Notes under the pieces: generated by a model
Told to the model about the DNA's origin: nothing
The model's input: the letters and a program-made list of their open reading frames with translations, nothing else
Database searches by the model: none
Shown: in pieces, positions 37,426 to 48,703 of the stretch
Layout: each line of letters begins with the position of its first letter
Numbering within the stretch: position 1 is the first letter of the stretch
Assembly: GCF_028453695.1 (NCBI RefSeq)
Contig: NC_135773.1
Location: 18,042,001 to 18,106,000, forward strand
DNA length: 64,000 bases
Origin: Augochlora pura
Lineage: Eukaryota; Arthropoda; Insecta; Hymenoptera; Halictidae
Direction: 5' to 3'
Position numbers and translations under genes: made by a program

Positions 37426-37689
37426 CGGTGGTATATATGCAGTCAGGAACAGTTACAGGTAGTCGCCACAATCGTTATAATAGTATTTCCGTAAAAAGCA
37501 TAATGAGCCATGAAATTCTAACCATTTCTTTTTATATCAACTGCAGTTCTGAAGTATTATATATAGATAAATCAGAATACACCTATCTAACGAAATTATG
37601 ACCAGTACTTATAAAAATAGCTCAAAACTTCTTTCAAGGTTTTCAACAAACTTGCATAATTTGAAAATATCGAAATTTTCGGGATAACG

Positions 37690-38060
37690 TACATCTCTTC
37701 ACAGATAGCACAAATATGTCTTCAAGATGTCTTAAAAACGTCTAGTACAGGACATGCGGAGCATCTTTTTATCTTCTAGAAACATAAAAAACACCTTAAA
37801 TACATATTTCAAGTGTCTTAAAGACGTCTTGTTTCAAGCGTTAAAAGTACGTTCACCTCAGGACATGTTTTTAGACGTCTTATATCAGACTTCTGTCCTG
37901 GGACATCTTTAAAACGTCCTAAAATCATCCCAAATTGGACGTTATTTTAACGTCTGAAATAAGACGACTCAAAGACAACCATTTTAAGGCATAAGACGTT
38001 TAGAGTTAAAATGAGCGTAAAATGAACATCTTTAAGACATCCAGTGCTTATTGGATTATA
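37690..38060. repeat. Block of repeated GACGTC/GACATC-type motifs, possible nonautonomous element
   Basis: Motifs such as AAGACGTCTT, TTTAAAACGTCC, AAGATGTC and GGACATGT/GGACATCTT recur on both strands about every 20-40 bases for some 370 bp. The outer sequences ATGTCTTCAAGATGT (37709) and, inverted, ATGTCTTAAAGATGT (38027) resemble each other. The self-complementary motif makes many local hairpins possible. It is likely a transposon-derived repeat, class unknown. Confidence 0.5.
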
Positions 38061-40022
38061 ATTTTTCTATATCAGACAGAGGTCTCAAATTCTTCTTTAA
38101 CCGTTATACGTTTCTCAGAAACAGTTTAAAAAAAAAAATCCTCTCGTTATTTTGATCTGTTCCATTTTGCTGAAGTTAATTTCACCCCCTTAATATTTAT
38201 AACAAAACTAACAAAGTTATGTTTGATTCATATATTATAAATATACGACGAGTATATGTGAATTAAATTATGGTTCTAAGAGGATCTGTTGACCTGTTGG
38301 CGCATGATTGAAATAGCTGTTTCAATTGAAAAATTGAATCTGTTTCAATTGAAAAATCCTTGCGCTTTAACAATAAGTTAGACTCGTGATAAAGATTTCA
38401 TATCATTACATTATTGAAATCTACGAATGCAAATAAGCAGACGTATACAAGAGACAAAAAATGTTTCCTTCGATGAGGAAAATTTTTAAAGACAAACATA
38501 TGCCAATCTACATTATTATAAAAGAAATTATAATTATATAATTATTTAATATTTATTTAACTATATTTAATAATTTAAAAAGGAATTATAACCCAAGACA
38601 TGGCATGTTGCATTAATATCTGACTTATGGAGATATAGCACTGAAAGCGTCAGAATACACTGAGTAACGTTATTTGTGTTAGGGTATATTATAATAAAAA
38701 TTTAACAATATCTAAATAAATGGAGATACTTTTATAAAACAATGCAATTTTTTCGCTTACAACGCTTGATTGATAAATTATGAACCTTATTCGATATTGT
38801 AGAAAATATGACATATTGATACATAGTTATATTCAAAGAATTTAGAAGCTTATTTGCATCCGTTAATTGACGCGAGTGAATATTAATAAATAAGTAAATG
38901 AAAACCAGAAGGAATAAATTTTATTGCAGACTAAAATATTGGTGCAAATGAACATAAGATAAATTATGACGTTAAAATGGCTAAACCTTATTTTATAGGT
39001 TGCTATAAAAGTGAATATAGTAATGTATCAATAGTAAGCATATTAACAAAAAATCGCGTTATTTTGCACACTTAGTTTCATATTAATTTCTGTATTTTTT
39101 CAATAAGCGCGTTTACATTTATTCGTATTTTTTCGTCTTGCATAATTCATTTTATTTTAACACTTCCAGTTTTAATTTGACATCCTATACTTTACTTCAT
39201 CATTGTTTTGACTACGGTCATCATTATTATTATTATCTGCCTTTATTTTTATTTGCTGAATCTGATTCTTCTGTATCACTTTTTGTAGGATACGAAACAT
39301 TTAGGATATATACATATAGTTTGTAGGATATAATCTTATAATTATAAAGCAATCATATAGAAACTGAATTCAATTCGCTTACCCAAAACAGTTGCAAGAA
39401 AAGATGTTGCGCCTAACAACGGATCAAAAATGCTGCTACCAAGGCGTAATTGCAATAATTTTCTAAACAAATTTTATTCTAAAATAAGAATACATTAAAT
39501 ATTATCATAATATCAATCGCATATTACAACCCATATACATTGAGCTAATATAGTAAACAAATAAAATAGATCTGTTTGCTCAGATAATAATAGTTAACCT
39601 TAGTGGACTCAAAATACCCTCCACCAATTAACTCGCAAATGCCACAGAATCGCCCTCGAATCCAAACATCCTCGATAAATTTACCATAGTAGCCCGGCAG
39701 CTCCTTCCATCTTCGGCCGGTATAATCTCAACGCCCGAATCGTCGAATCGCGAGCACAGGTGGTCTGTGTGCGGGTTTGCGTGTGCGCGTTTGTGTGCAC
39801 GTCGGTGGCCTGGAGCGTGTGTCTACCTTTATGGGACGTTGGTTCGGCACCTGGTCCATCTATCCGTCTTGAGCGTATATACGTTGGTACATACATATCT
39901 CTGGATCGCGTGCGTCCGTAGGCGGGGATCGCTCGAGGATTGTAGGAGAAAGCGTCAGTAGATTCGGTCAGTGCGTGGTCGGACGTGTAAGCAGGCCAGG
40001 CAGAGCGCACAGACGGGCAGGT

Positions 40023-40040
40023 ATGAGCGGGAATAGACGG

Positions 40041-40071
<31 letters not shown>

Positions 40072-40087
40072 CAGGCACCCAAGCAGG
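40023..40087 (+). other. Candidate first coding exon (MSGNRR + polyalanine), uncertain
   Basis: An ATG at 40023 opens MSGNRR followed by nine alanines and TAGTQA. The sequence then meets a possible donor, CAAGCAGG|GTAGGC, at 40088. In the unspliced frame a stop follows at 40089. The location in a GC-rich patch after a 5'-UTR-like stretch fits a first exon, but no downstream exon was found, so this rests on the start codon and donor only. Confidence 0.2.
40041..40068 (+). repeat. (CAG)n triplet repeat
   Basis: Nine GCA/CAG units, then an interrupted continuation to 40073. In the only frame with an upstream start codon it reads as alanine (see the candidate exon at 40023). Confidence 0.85.
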
Positions 40088-40884
40088 GTAGGCGTGCTAT
40101 GTTAGGCCGTTTGGCTGCCTGACTGGCTGACTGGCGGGATGGTTGGCTATCGAGCGACGCCGATGCAATTCCAATTCCTGGCTGTCAGCGGCAGAGCTGC
40201 GGGAGACGCGTCCATTCGTGATCAGCCTCCCGTGAAATCCTGTGCCTCCCCCGCCCCCTTCCCCCGACTCAGCCCGAAACGAAACCCAGTCACTCTCTCT
40301 CCGTCTCGTTCTATCTGGACCCACGCCGGCCTCCCCTCACCCCGTGTCCTCGGCCCTTCGATCCTTCCTTGTCCACCGCTCTGTCTTATTCTCTCATATT
40401 TGTCTCCTGTCAACCGCCCGAAATTCCCCCGGCGTCCCTGTTTTCCGCAGCGAGTCCCCTTTCGCCGTTCCGACCGTGTTAATGCGTCAAATGCGCGGCA
40501 TCCGCGAGCCTCCCGCCATAAAGAGCTGGAAACCTACGTTCGAGCCAATTTGCTGAGCTGGCTAGACATCCGGCGAACCAAGACGCCCCAAACTTCACGG
40601 TGTTAGACTACGCGACACGGACCTTGGTTATTGACAGCTCTCTCCTCCCAGCGATTCACCTTCTTACCATCGGGAACTGGTCTTCATCCTCGATTAACGG
40701 ATCATACGAATCACACCCACCCGTGTTATCGCTTTTCCTTTCCGGATTATCGAACGTCGCTCATGAGTCGACCGGATTTTATGCATTTATAGCACAGATG
40801 AGTATCTGCAGCTTCAAACAGTAGATAGATTGAGAGCATTTAACCGTTAAATGCGGATGTGGAATTTGACAGATTCTTTCTTAA

Positions 40885-40980
40885 GTACCTACCCTCTCTT
40901 TGTCACATACAACATATGCAATACATGTTATATTTAATTTTTATGCAAAAATTAATATTACATTCGTTTTACAAAAAATA
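40885..40980 (+). repeat. Dispersed repeat E, copy 2
   Basis: Partner of 30725-30810 in the same orientation. It lies just right of a GC-rich patch and just left of two copies of repeat D. Confidence 0.45.
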
Positions 40981-41045
40981 TGTGTCGATTAAAACTGCTA
41001 ATTGGAGAATGACATTTCCAAGTGACTCCTGTTTTTGTAGGAGAC

Positions 41046-41086
41046 ACAGACAGTTTTCCTTTTGCATAAGGATCTGCGATCTGCTC
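41046..41086 (-). repeat. Dispersed repeat D copy
   Basis: On the minus strand reads AGATCGCAGATCCTTATGCA, then AAAGGAAAACTGTCTGT. A second, plus-strand copy lies 100 bp to the right (41183-41220, TAGATTGTGGATCTTTATGT), so the two form an inverted pair. Confidence 0.45.
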
Positions 41087-43177
41087 ATAAAAAGAGAGTA
41101 GCTTATAGATTCTTAATGAGAAGTATTAGCTATTAGTGGTAATTGTTTCATAGTTCAGAAGACATGTGAGAACGCTAATGCCTAGATTGTGGATCTTTAT
41201 GTAAAACAATAATTTTCTGCATCATTTGAAATTTTCTTCTCTCCGTAGTAATTTTAATAAGATGAAGTTAATACACAAACATTCTTAATTTGATTTATTC
41301 ATTTCACTGCTTTCTGTTTCACCTATCAAAGTTAAAAGGACATATTAACATAAACTATAAATGAAATAAAAAGATTAGAAGAATTTGAAGATATTTTTAT
41401 TTGCAATTCTGATTAAAAATTGTATTTTTTCATAATCATCAGCGGTTTATCTACGGATTGTACGCATATGCAATGGAAGTTGCGGCGTTGAAGTGAAATG
41501 TCAATCAATAGTGTCTAATGAAATATTATATAATATTTCATTATTGTTATAGTGATAATTATTGTTAAGATAACATCTTTTCCAAACCACCATGTTATTT
41601 TAAAATATGAAAAATATATCGACTGCTATTGATTATTATTTATTATTGTACTCTTCGTTTACGTACGACAATTATAATGCTGTCTCACACACGGTGCGAC
41701 ACAAATACGTAATACAAAACAAGATATGCAACTTTAATTGTTTACGACTTTAAAAATACGAAATAATTAAACTCAATCGTCCATATTTATTACGACCGAT
41801 CTGTATATGAAAAAGAATCTCATATTCCTGGCATGAATGCCAATGCAATGTAAACTCAACGACTTTGAAACAATAAAGTCTTTCAGCCATTTTTACACAT
41901 TCTCAACTGCTGCAACACTGTTCAAATAAATATTAATCATATGAAACTGTATTATACAAATAAATAACATGAAGGCTTGAAATCAGTCAACCCTCTTACT
42001 CTATTTATCATTCAAGGTTATGAGAATTCCATGTTAGACTTCGCTTTCTTAGTGAAATTATTTCTAATTATTCTCAATGAAGATATCCAACATGGGTGTA
42101 TATATATTTTGCTTTAAATCTGCACAGTGACTGTTGCGTTGGTCATATATGATATCAATAACATTACTCTTAATTAAAAACAAAAATTAGTTTTTATTGT
42201 TCTCTCTGTTATAATACACAATGTTATTATGATTTCTAGTACTAGGAATTATAAGATAGAGAATTACTAATTTCAATGTTATTAACTAGATCACTATGTC
42301 GTCTAGGACTTGTTGGGATTGTGATTAGCGAAGTTCACAATACTAGCTCAGATCAACCGATTTATAAATATTTTATATTTAGAAAATAGATTGTTTGTGT
42401 AAATTTGAATACAAAAGATTATTTGCGCTTTGCATTATTTTCTTAGAGACCACGCCTGTTCAAAGCATATTAATATATGAAAACCTATTATTTTAGTCGA
42501 TATACTTTAGTCATTAGTCGATGATAGAAGGTAAAATAGCTATTTTCACAATTGACTGAACGTCAATGAACTAATTAAAGATTGTATTAATTTAAATTCC
42601 TGTGTTCCACGATCACAACACGCAAAATACTTGACAACAGTATTCTGGACTTCTCTCGTGATCTATGAGGAAGATACAATGAAATTGTTTCACTCAATTC
42701 TATCGTCTCACATCTTTACTGTTATCTTTTCGAATTCACGGAATGGTTCTACAACGTCTTTGTTAGTGGTTCCTGTAATCATTACTCTCAATTCTTTGGC
42801 CGTGACAAATTTTGAAATGACATCGCGCCTCCGTCGACAGGCGACCATAATCAACAGTGTAAACAAACACGATCCCCCGGTAGGAATGCAGCGATCCGCG
42901 TAAAAGCGACGATTAACAGGAACAAAGATACGTGCAGCGTGTAACGAGAAGTCCGGGACACCGGAAGCTATCAGCGAATCCGATAACGGTCTACCCTCGC
43001 AGGAGTAGCAGCAACGAGCAGGCCGACTCTCGTAGATGAATAGGGGAGAAAAAGGAGGAGCTAGCGGAGAGATAAACGTCGTCTTGCACACACGGGCCGA
43101 TACATACGTATTGTCAGGTGGGCTATATCTCTAGCTGCTTCAGCATTGGGGTCTTGCATCGTATCTCGAGCTATCCA

Positions 43178-43222
43178 CAGCTCGCGACGACAACGACGAA
43201 GACGACGACAACGACGAGGACG
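43178..43222 (+). repeat. (GAC/GACAAC)n simple repeat
   Basis: CGACGACAACGACGAAGACG-type units in a large GC-rich patch. The arginine/threonine-rich open frames around it are by-products of the repeat. Confidence 0.75.
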
Positions 43223-46200
43223 ACGACGTCCCGGCTTCTTTCACAGGGGCGTGCGTTCGTTCGACGACGCGACGAGAGAAAAACCGAGGACAACGGTCGA
43301 CGATGGCGGAGACAGAAAAGAGGCAGAACTAGGAACGATAGGCTACGAGGGAGGACATGGCAGCACGCGGAGGCAGCGGCGGCGAGATTGCCTTAACACA
43401 CAACACAATCCGGCGGCTTCGTCTGCTTCGATGGATTTTAAAAGATCCCCGAGATTATTACTTTTTCCTTTTCTTTCATTTTCATTCTTCTATTATTATT
43501 TCAGAGGAGCAAGGAACGGATGGTTGCGCGCGGGCGCAACCACCCTTCTCTCTTCCTCCCGCCCATTCCCTCGCCAGCATCCCCCTTTTCATACCGTCCC
43601 GCAAACCCCGCCGCGTCCCGCAACGTGTGTTTATACCTACACACGGTCGCCGTCGCGGCTGTACCAGGGTCTACGGGTTTTCGATGTGTGCCCGAGGCTC
43701 GCGTGTGTACGTGTCGGTCGCGTCCCAGGTTGAGCTAGGCTTGGTTTGGGTTGGGTTGGATGCGTGGAAACCATGGACGACTTTGGGTAGGCTCGTTGGT
43801 TTCCCGCCGCGACTATCGGCGCGTATTGAAGCTCATCGTCACGGAAGTAACGTCGGGACAACGGCAGCGGCCTGAACGGCAGCGAGGACAGGGTGAGCGG
43901 CAGAGAAAGAGGGACGCGGATGCCAATAGGGACAGAAAGAGATAAACGAGGAGCGAAAGGAACAGAGGGAATGGAGGAAGACGGAAAGATACAGGACAGG
44001 GATAAAAACGGCGCGGTGGTAAGAGATGAACAGTGAATAAGGAAAGAGGAAGCGGAGGCTAGGGTAGCACCAGATGCTGCCGCTCTACGCCAACGAGGAA
44101 CCCCACTCGTGCCTTTACTTCCATTTCGTGTCGATGCTCCTCGGCTTTTTCTGCCATCCCGTCAGGAAAAAGGGATGCACGGGATGCAGGTGAAGGACTG
44201 CGGCTGATAATAGTCCACGGAGTCGCGACCAGCTCGAGATTCATGGGATGAACACGATCAGCTGTGAAATACTTCTATGCCTCTATCGAGGGGAGAGCTC
44301 TGATCTGTCCTCGAGGTGACTGAATAGAAGAACGCCGCGACCGGTTGCACACAACGTAACCGACTCTTTATTATTCCATCACGTGGATCTTGTATCGTTA
44401 CCGTCATTCCTTTACTTTGCGGATTTTTCTACAACTATTCATTCTTATGCACGGGTTAGAGACGTTGAATTCAAATTATTAAATATTCGAAATATTGGGC
44501 AACTGAATATGAGTTCATGTTCAGAATGTGGAATCTCATTTTAACACTTTATTGTAACGTTTCTGGCACAGTTCCATTGGTTTCTTTGATTTTAATAATT
44601 TTTTACAGAAAATTAAATAATTTGTTTAGTTAATATCTAAAACTGGCCGATTTATAATAAAACTATTATCTTTACAATTTTGCAAATTTTGTTTACATTT
44701 TTCAGTATTTTATACAAGAAGCAGACAGTTTTCAACATATGAATCTTCAATCACACTCATGGCCAAATGTCAATAATAAGAAAATACAACTAAAATTTAA
44801 TTTGAAAGCAATTGTTCCTGCTGGCTTCACAGGTTTAATGTGTATGCGGTATTATACCATTTTAGAATGGTTTTGTACATTGCAACTCATTGAAAGATCT
44901 GCTATATATTGTTATTCGAGTTATTAAGTACTTTATTTATTCATATTTTTATGTTCACGTTATATTATAGTTTCATATTTCCAAATAATTACTAAATAAT
45001 TAATTTTAATAACATTTTTTGAATTTTTACTAGTGGGAATTATCCAGCATAAAAAATAACCTAAGTGTTCCGTTAAAATTTCCGAGTTTGCGAAGTGGTC
45101 CATTATAGAAGAGGTTTGGTAAACCCTGTACAAGAATTAAATAAAAATGTGTTTCAAGTTCTTAATATTTTTAACATAATTACACTTTGATATTTTATCT
45201 AGTCATTTGTATCATACATGCATCAAAGCAAGCTATTAATTACGCTTGTTTAATAGAAACCTAATACAAACAAACTTTATTGTTCGACTAAGTGCAGGTT
45301 TTTTAAGACATGCAGGTAGTTATCCGTCACGGTAGGAGAAGCAATCGCAATAAGCAGACACAGACAGGCATAGGAATTTTCCAATTTTCCAGGGGGCGAT
45401 TCCACCAGGCCGCATCACTTCCTTTAATCCTGACTCGTTGGGCGTGAAAGGCGAAGGAAGCGGTATCCTTTCGGCGAGCGTAAGAGGGCACCGATTCTAC
45501 CGAATCCGCCGTGATCCCACACGAGCTACGATCGTCCCAGCACAATATGCGTGCTGACCGGCACAAATGCGAAAGCCGAGCACTATTATTAACTCCGGCC
45601 GGATTTCTTACAATGCCGGATTTAGTTAGGGTTGTCCCATTACGTACAGCTGATCACACACGTGCGGCAGGTAAAGTACAGGTGTGGGTATCGGGAAGTT
45701 AAATCCGGCGGCGAGCCGTGAACGGGACGTGTTCGCTCGCTAACATCCGACCCCGAGGAAACAGTGATCACCGTTGCGTCACAAACACGTGCACACTCGA
45801 CGTAAATGATGACACGCTAACGATTACTTGCAGACTTGTTAGGCGAGGCAGGGGCTGCCAGACGAAAGAAGTTCGTTCGGTTACTGAGCTTTTTTGACAT
45901 CATCGAGCAATTTTTACGCTCGGTGTCCGAGATACTGTGACATTCAAACACGTTGTCTGTACCGAATGCAGTAGCCAAGGGGAATTTTCTTACACTCAAC
46001 GAAGAAATTATAGCACGCTTTTAAACTTCTCGTGATATTATTTTTTTATTATTACAAAAACTGTTTCGTTTTCATACAAATATGCAAAATACCACTATAA
46101 ACATATGGTACGATAAAATAATAGCACACTTAACTAACAATTATTCGAATGATGTCTAAATCATTCTCCTTGACAAAGTTTATAGAATTTTTTAATATTT

Positions 46201-46534
46201 TTTTTCAATGTTTTCATATTGTCTGCAATTTCCATATACAGATTAAGCAAGATTTTCCCAACAATTTTCAATGCTCAGATAATCTTGATGATCAATTCCA
46301 AACACGAATTTGTTCTTCAGCAACGTATTCTTTTTCTACTTTCGCAGTGTGAATTGCTGTATTATATTGCCGGAAGATATACTACCCAATGCCGAAAAGA
46401 TGGCACAATTTCTGTCGAGGCACAAGACATCCCCACTTGTCCATGACCTCCCGAAACCTACTTCTATTGGTAAACAAGAAGATCAATAAAATAATCGACG
46501 CAAGCAGCAAAGGACATCCTTCATCCACTCCACC

Positions 46535-46604
46535 TAGTTACGTCTCTTATTCAGCTCGTAATTTAGCCAATAATAATCAAAACTCAGGAATAAAAACAGA
46601 ATGG
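46535..46604 (+). repeat. Dispersed repeat C, copy 2
   Basis: Plus-strand partner of 28809-28880. The matching peptide here is SARNLANNNQNSGIKTEW, inside a 77-codon open frame (46389-46622) that is otherwise unrecognised. Confidence 0.5.
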
Positions 46605-47903
46605 ACAAAAACAAAATTTTGAGGTATTTGCAATCTGACTAATCTAAACAAAATTTAAACAGTTTTATTTATATCAATAGGATAATTACATAAGAAAAGA
46701 GATAAGAGATGGCTGCGATGAACTGTTGTATTTCCGTTTATGTATAATATATAACACGTCATATACAATATATACAAAATTGATTAAATATTTGTTGTCA
46801 GTATGCATCGAGATGTCGAGGACAATAAAAGACTGAACCTATCTCAGGACTATTGTGCCATAGACTAAAAGTACCTGAGAGAAGCAAATAGTAAGACATA
46901 CAAAAAATGTCCTGATCGAAATCGTCGAAGGCCGTCGAACCATCTAAGTTGAAGTTTACGTAACTAGATCGAACCTGTCGGAAATAAGATCACAATGACT
47001 TTGGTCAGTTAAGACAGTATTACATAGCCGGGGCACGGTGTAACGAGGATAAGCTGCCAGAAGCTGCAGTCTATATTCTCGCGGCCAATCGTTGTGTACA
47101 TTGATCCCCATTTCGTTTCTCTGTGCTTCATGCTCTGCGGAGCGTTCTGACCATGTTTCAAAGGATTTTTGTCAACGACATCTCTGCTGAAATCATACTT
47201 TGTACCCGAAGCCGTTGTCCATAATCTTTATGTAATATTTTCTACAATTGTTTCCTGGTTCAAGCTCATATTTATAACATCAAAAACTCTTTTCTCTTTC
47301 TTTATAATCCATTAATTGCTGAATCAATTAAAGAACTTTAATAGAGGAAATATCTACTATTTATTTTATTCATTTCTTTATCTATTAACATTCTAAACCA
47401 GATGGTTTATTTATCAAATACAGAATTATTACATGTACAAATGTTCGATATTAATCATTATTAGTTTCAGAATTCTGAAAGAACAGCTTAAGGAAAATAT
47501 AAATTGTTCTTATACGTTATTTTTATGATTTTTAACTATATTTTTATTATGTGAATACCATTCAGATTATATTAATTAGTAATCAGATAAAGATGATGAT
47601 AGATCAAGTGTTCCATAAATAAATATAAATCAAACAGTGGTGATCTATTAATAATGAATCGAGCCATTTATAGTGAAAGATCATTCGTTATGACTATATT
47701 TTAATTTGAATATTGCTAAGAAATCATGACTCTATTACAAATTATTACTTAATGTATCAATATTATCCGAAAACCATTAGTTGTGGAGGTATCTTAATTT
47801 GAATATTGAATTCGATTAACTGAAAATGTAATATAATTTTTTTGCTGGGATTAAGAATAATGGCAGAAGTACAGTAAAAAATATGAAATAATCCTGTGTA
47901 TGA

Positions 47904-47943
47904 TTAGACTGCGAACTGTATACAAATATAAATAATTGTGAAC
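47904..47943 (+). repeat. Dispersed repeat D copy
   Basis: Reads TAGACTGCGAACTGTATACA followed by AATATAAATAATTGTGAAC, a diverged plus-strand copy. Confidence 0.4.
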
Positions 47944-48600
47944 TGTTTTGCTAATATTAATACAAAGTTGTTTTCAAATGTAAGTTGTGATTTTTTACAC
48001 CTACTGCGGTGACCTGTCCATCCTAAGTCCATTTTCTAAAAACATTGCTATTTTCATACTTACATTCCTACATTATAACATATAATTTCATTTCAGCAAA
48101 ATCTCTAGAATGCAATAGCCTTTAGAAATATGAAAAGAATCTGGATTTTAAAAGTAAATGGACTCAGGCCATTTTCGAAACGAACGGCTGATTAAAAGTG
48201 TATGTTTCTGAAAATGATTATTTAATTCTTAAAACTGATACTATTGCATGCGAGCTGTTTTAGCACTAAGTTCATTTCATCACTGAACATAATACTATCA
48301 TTTTTTAAGAGTTATTATAGCTTAAAAAAGAAATAAAATACAAGATTTAGTAAAAAATACTGCAAACGACTAATGAATAAACATTTAATCTGTTCGAAAA
48401 AAATTTTACAAAATGACATCTGTAAGACACCCATAGGTCTACAATAGGGTTACCGCATAAATCTTAATGGGAGAGAGAATCATAGCTGTGCAAGTCACAG
48501 TTTCCTCATTGTGAGAAACGATAAGTGTTATTGTTTACTGATAAAATTTATTATCAAGATAATTTAGAGCTAAGTTAATTCATAGTGTGGTACATATATG

Positions 48601-48703
48601 CAGGGAGAAAAGGTAGGGAGCGTTTCGTCCTAGGCCAGCTACAGGTCTCATCAGTAAGGTTATTCTAGCGAGTTCTGCGTTAGACATAGGGGGGGGGGGG
48701 GGG
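48601..48703. repeat. Dispersed repeat B, copy 2, ending in a 15-G run
   Basis: Partner of 37320-37425 (GGGAGCGTTTCGTCCTAGGCC, TCAGTAAGGTTATT, GTTAGACA). It is followed directly by a run of 15 G at 48689-48703, a likely slippage-prone and G-quadruplex-capable site. Confidence 0.6.

Larger units (their letters stand above)
33040..39640. other. No gene supported; mostly AT-rich
   Basis: Holds a GA-rich stretch at 33655-33800, trinucleotide-like GTT/ATT DNA at 33870-33990 and its AAC-rich counterpart at 34340-34430, GC-rich patches at 34880-35150 and 36280-36900, and the repeats listed separately. Confidence 0.45.
39641..44350. other. Two GC-rich patches (39640-40700, 42820-44350) with AT-rich DNA between
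   Basis: Each patch has CpG-rich DNA with triplet repeats and may hold promoters or 5' exons. No coding exon other than the weak candidate at 40023 can be argued. The 195- and 172-codon frames at 43146-43875 overlap each other in different frames and have no domain. Confidence 0.4.

Noticed and set aside
39681..40082. Minus-strand 133-codon frame with a run of cysteines
   Set aside because: Produced by reading the CAG repeat on the other strand; no domain.
43146..43875. 195- and 172-codon plus-strand frames
   Set aside because: Overlapping in different frames through GAC repeats and C-rich DNA; no domain, no splice model.
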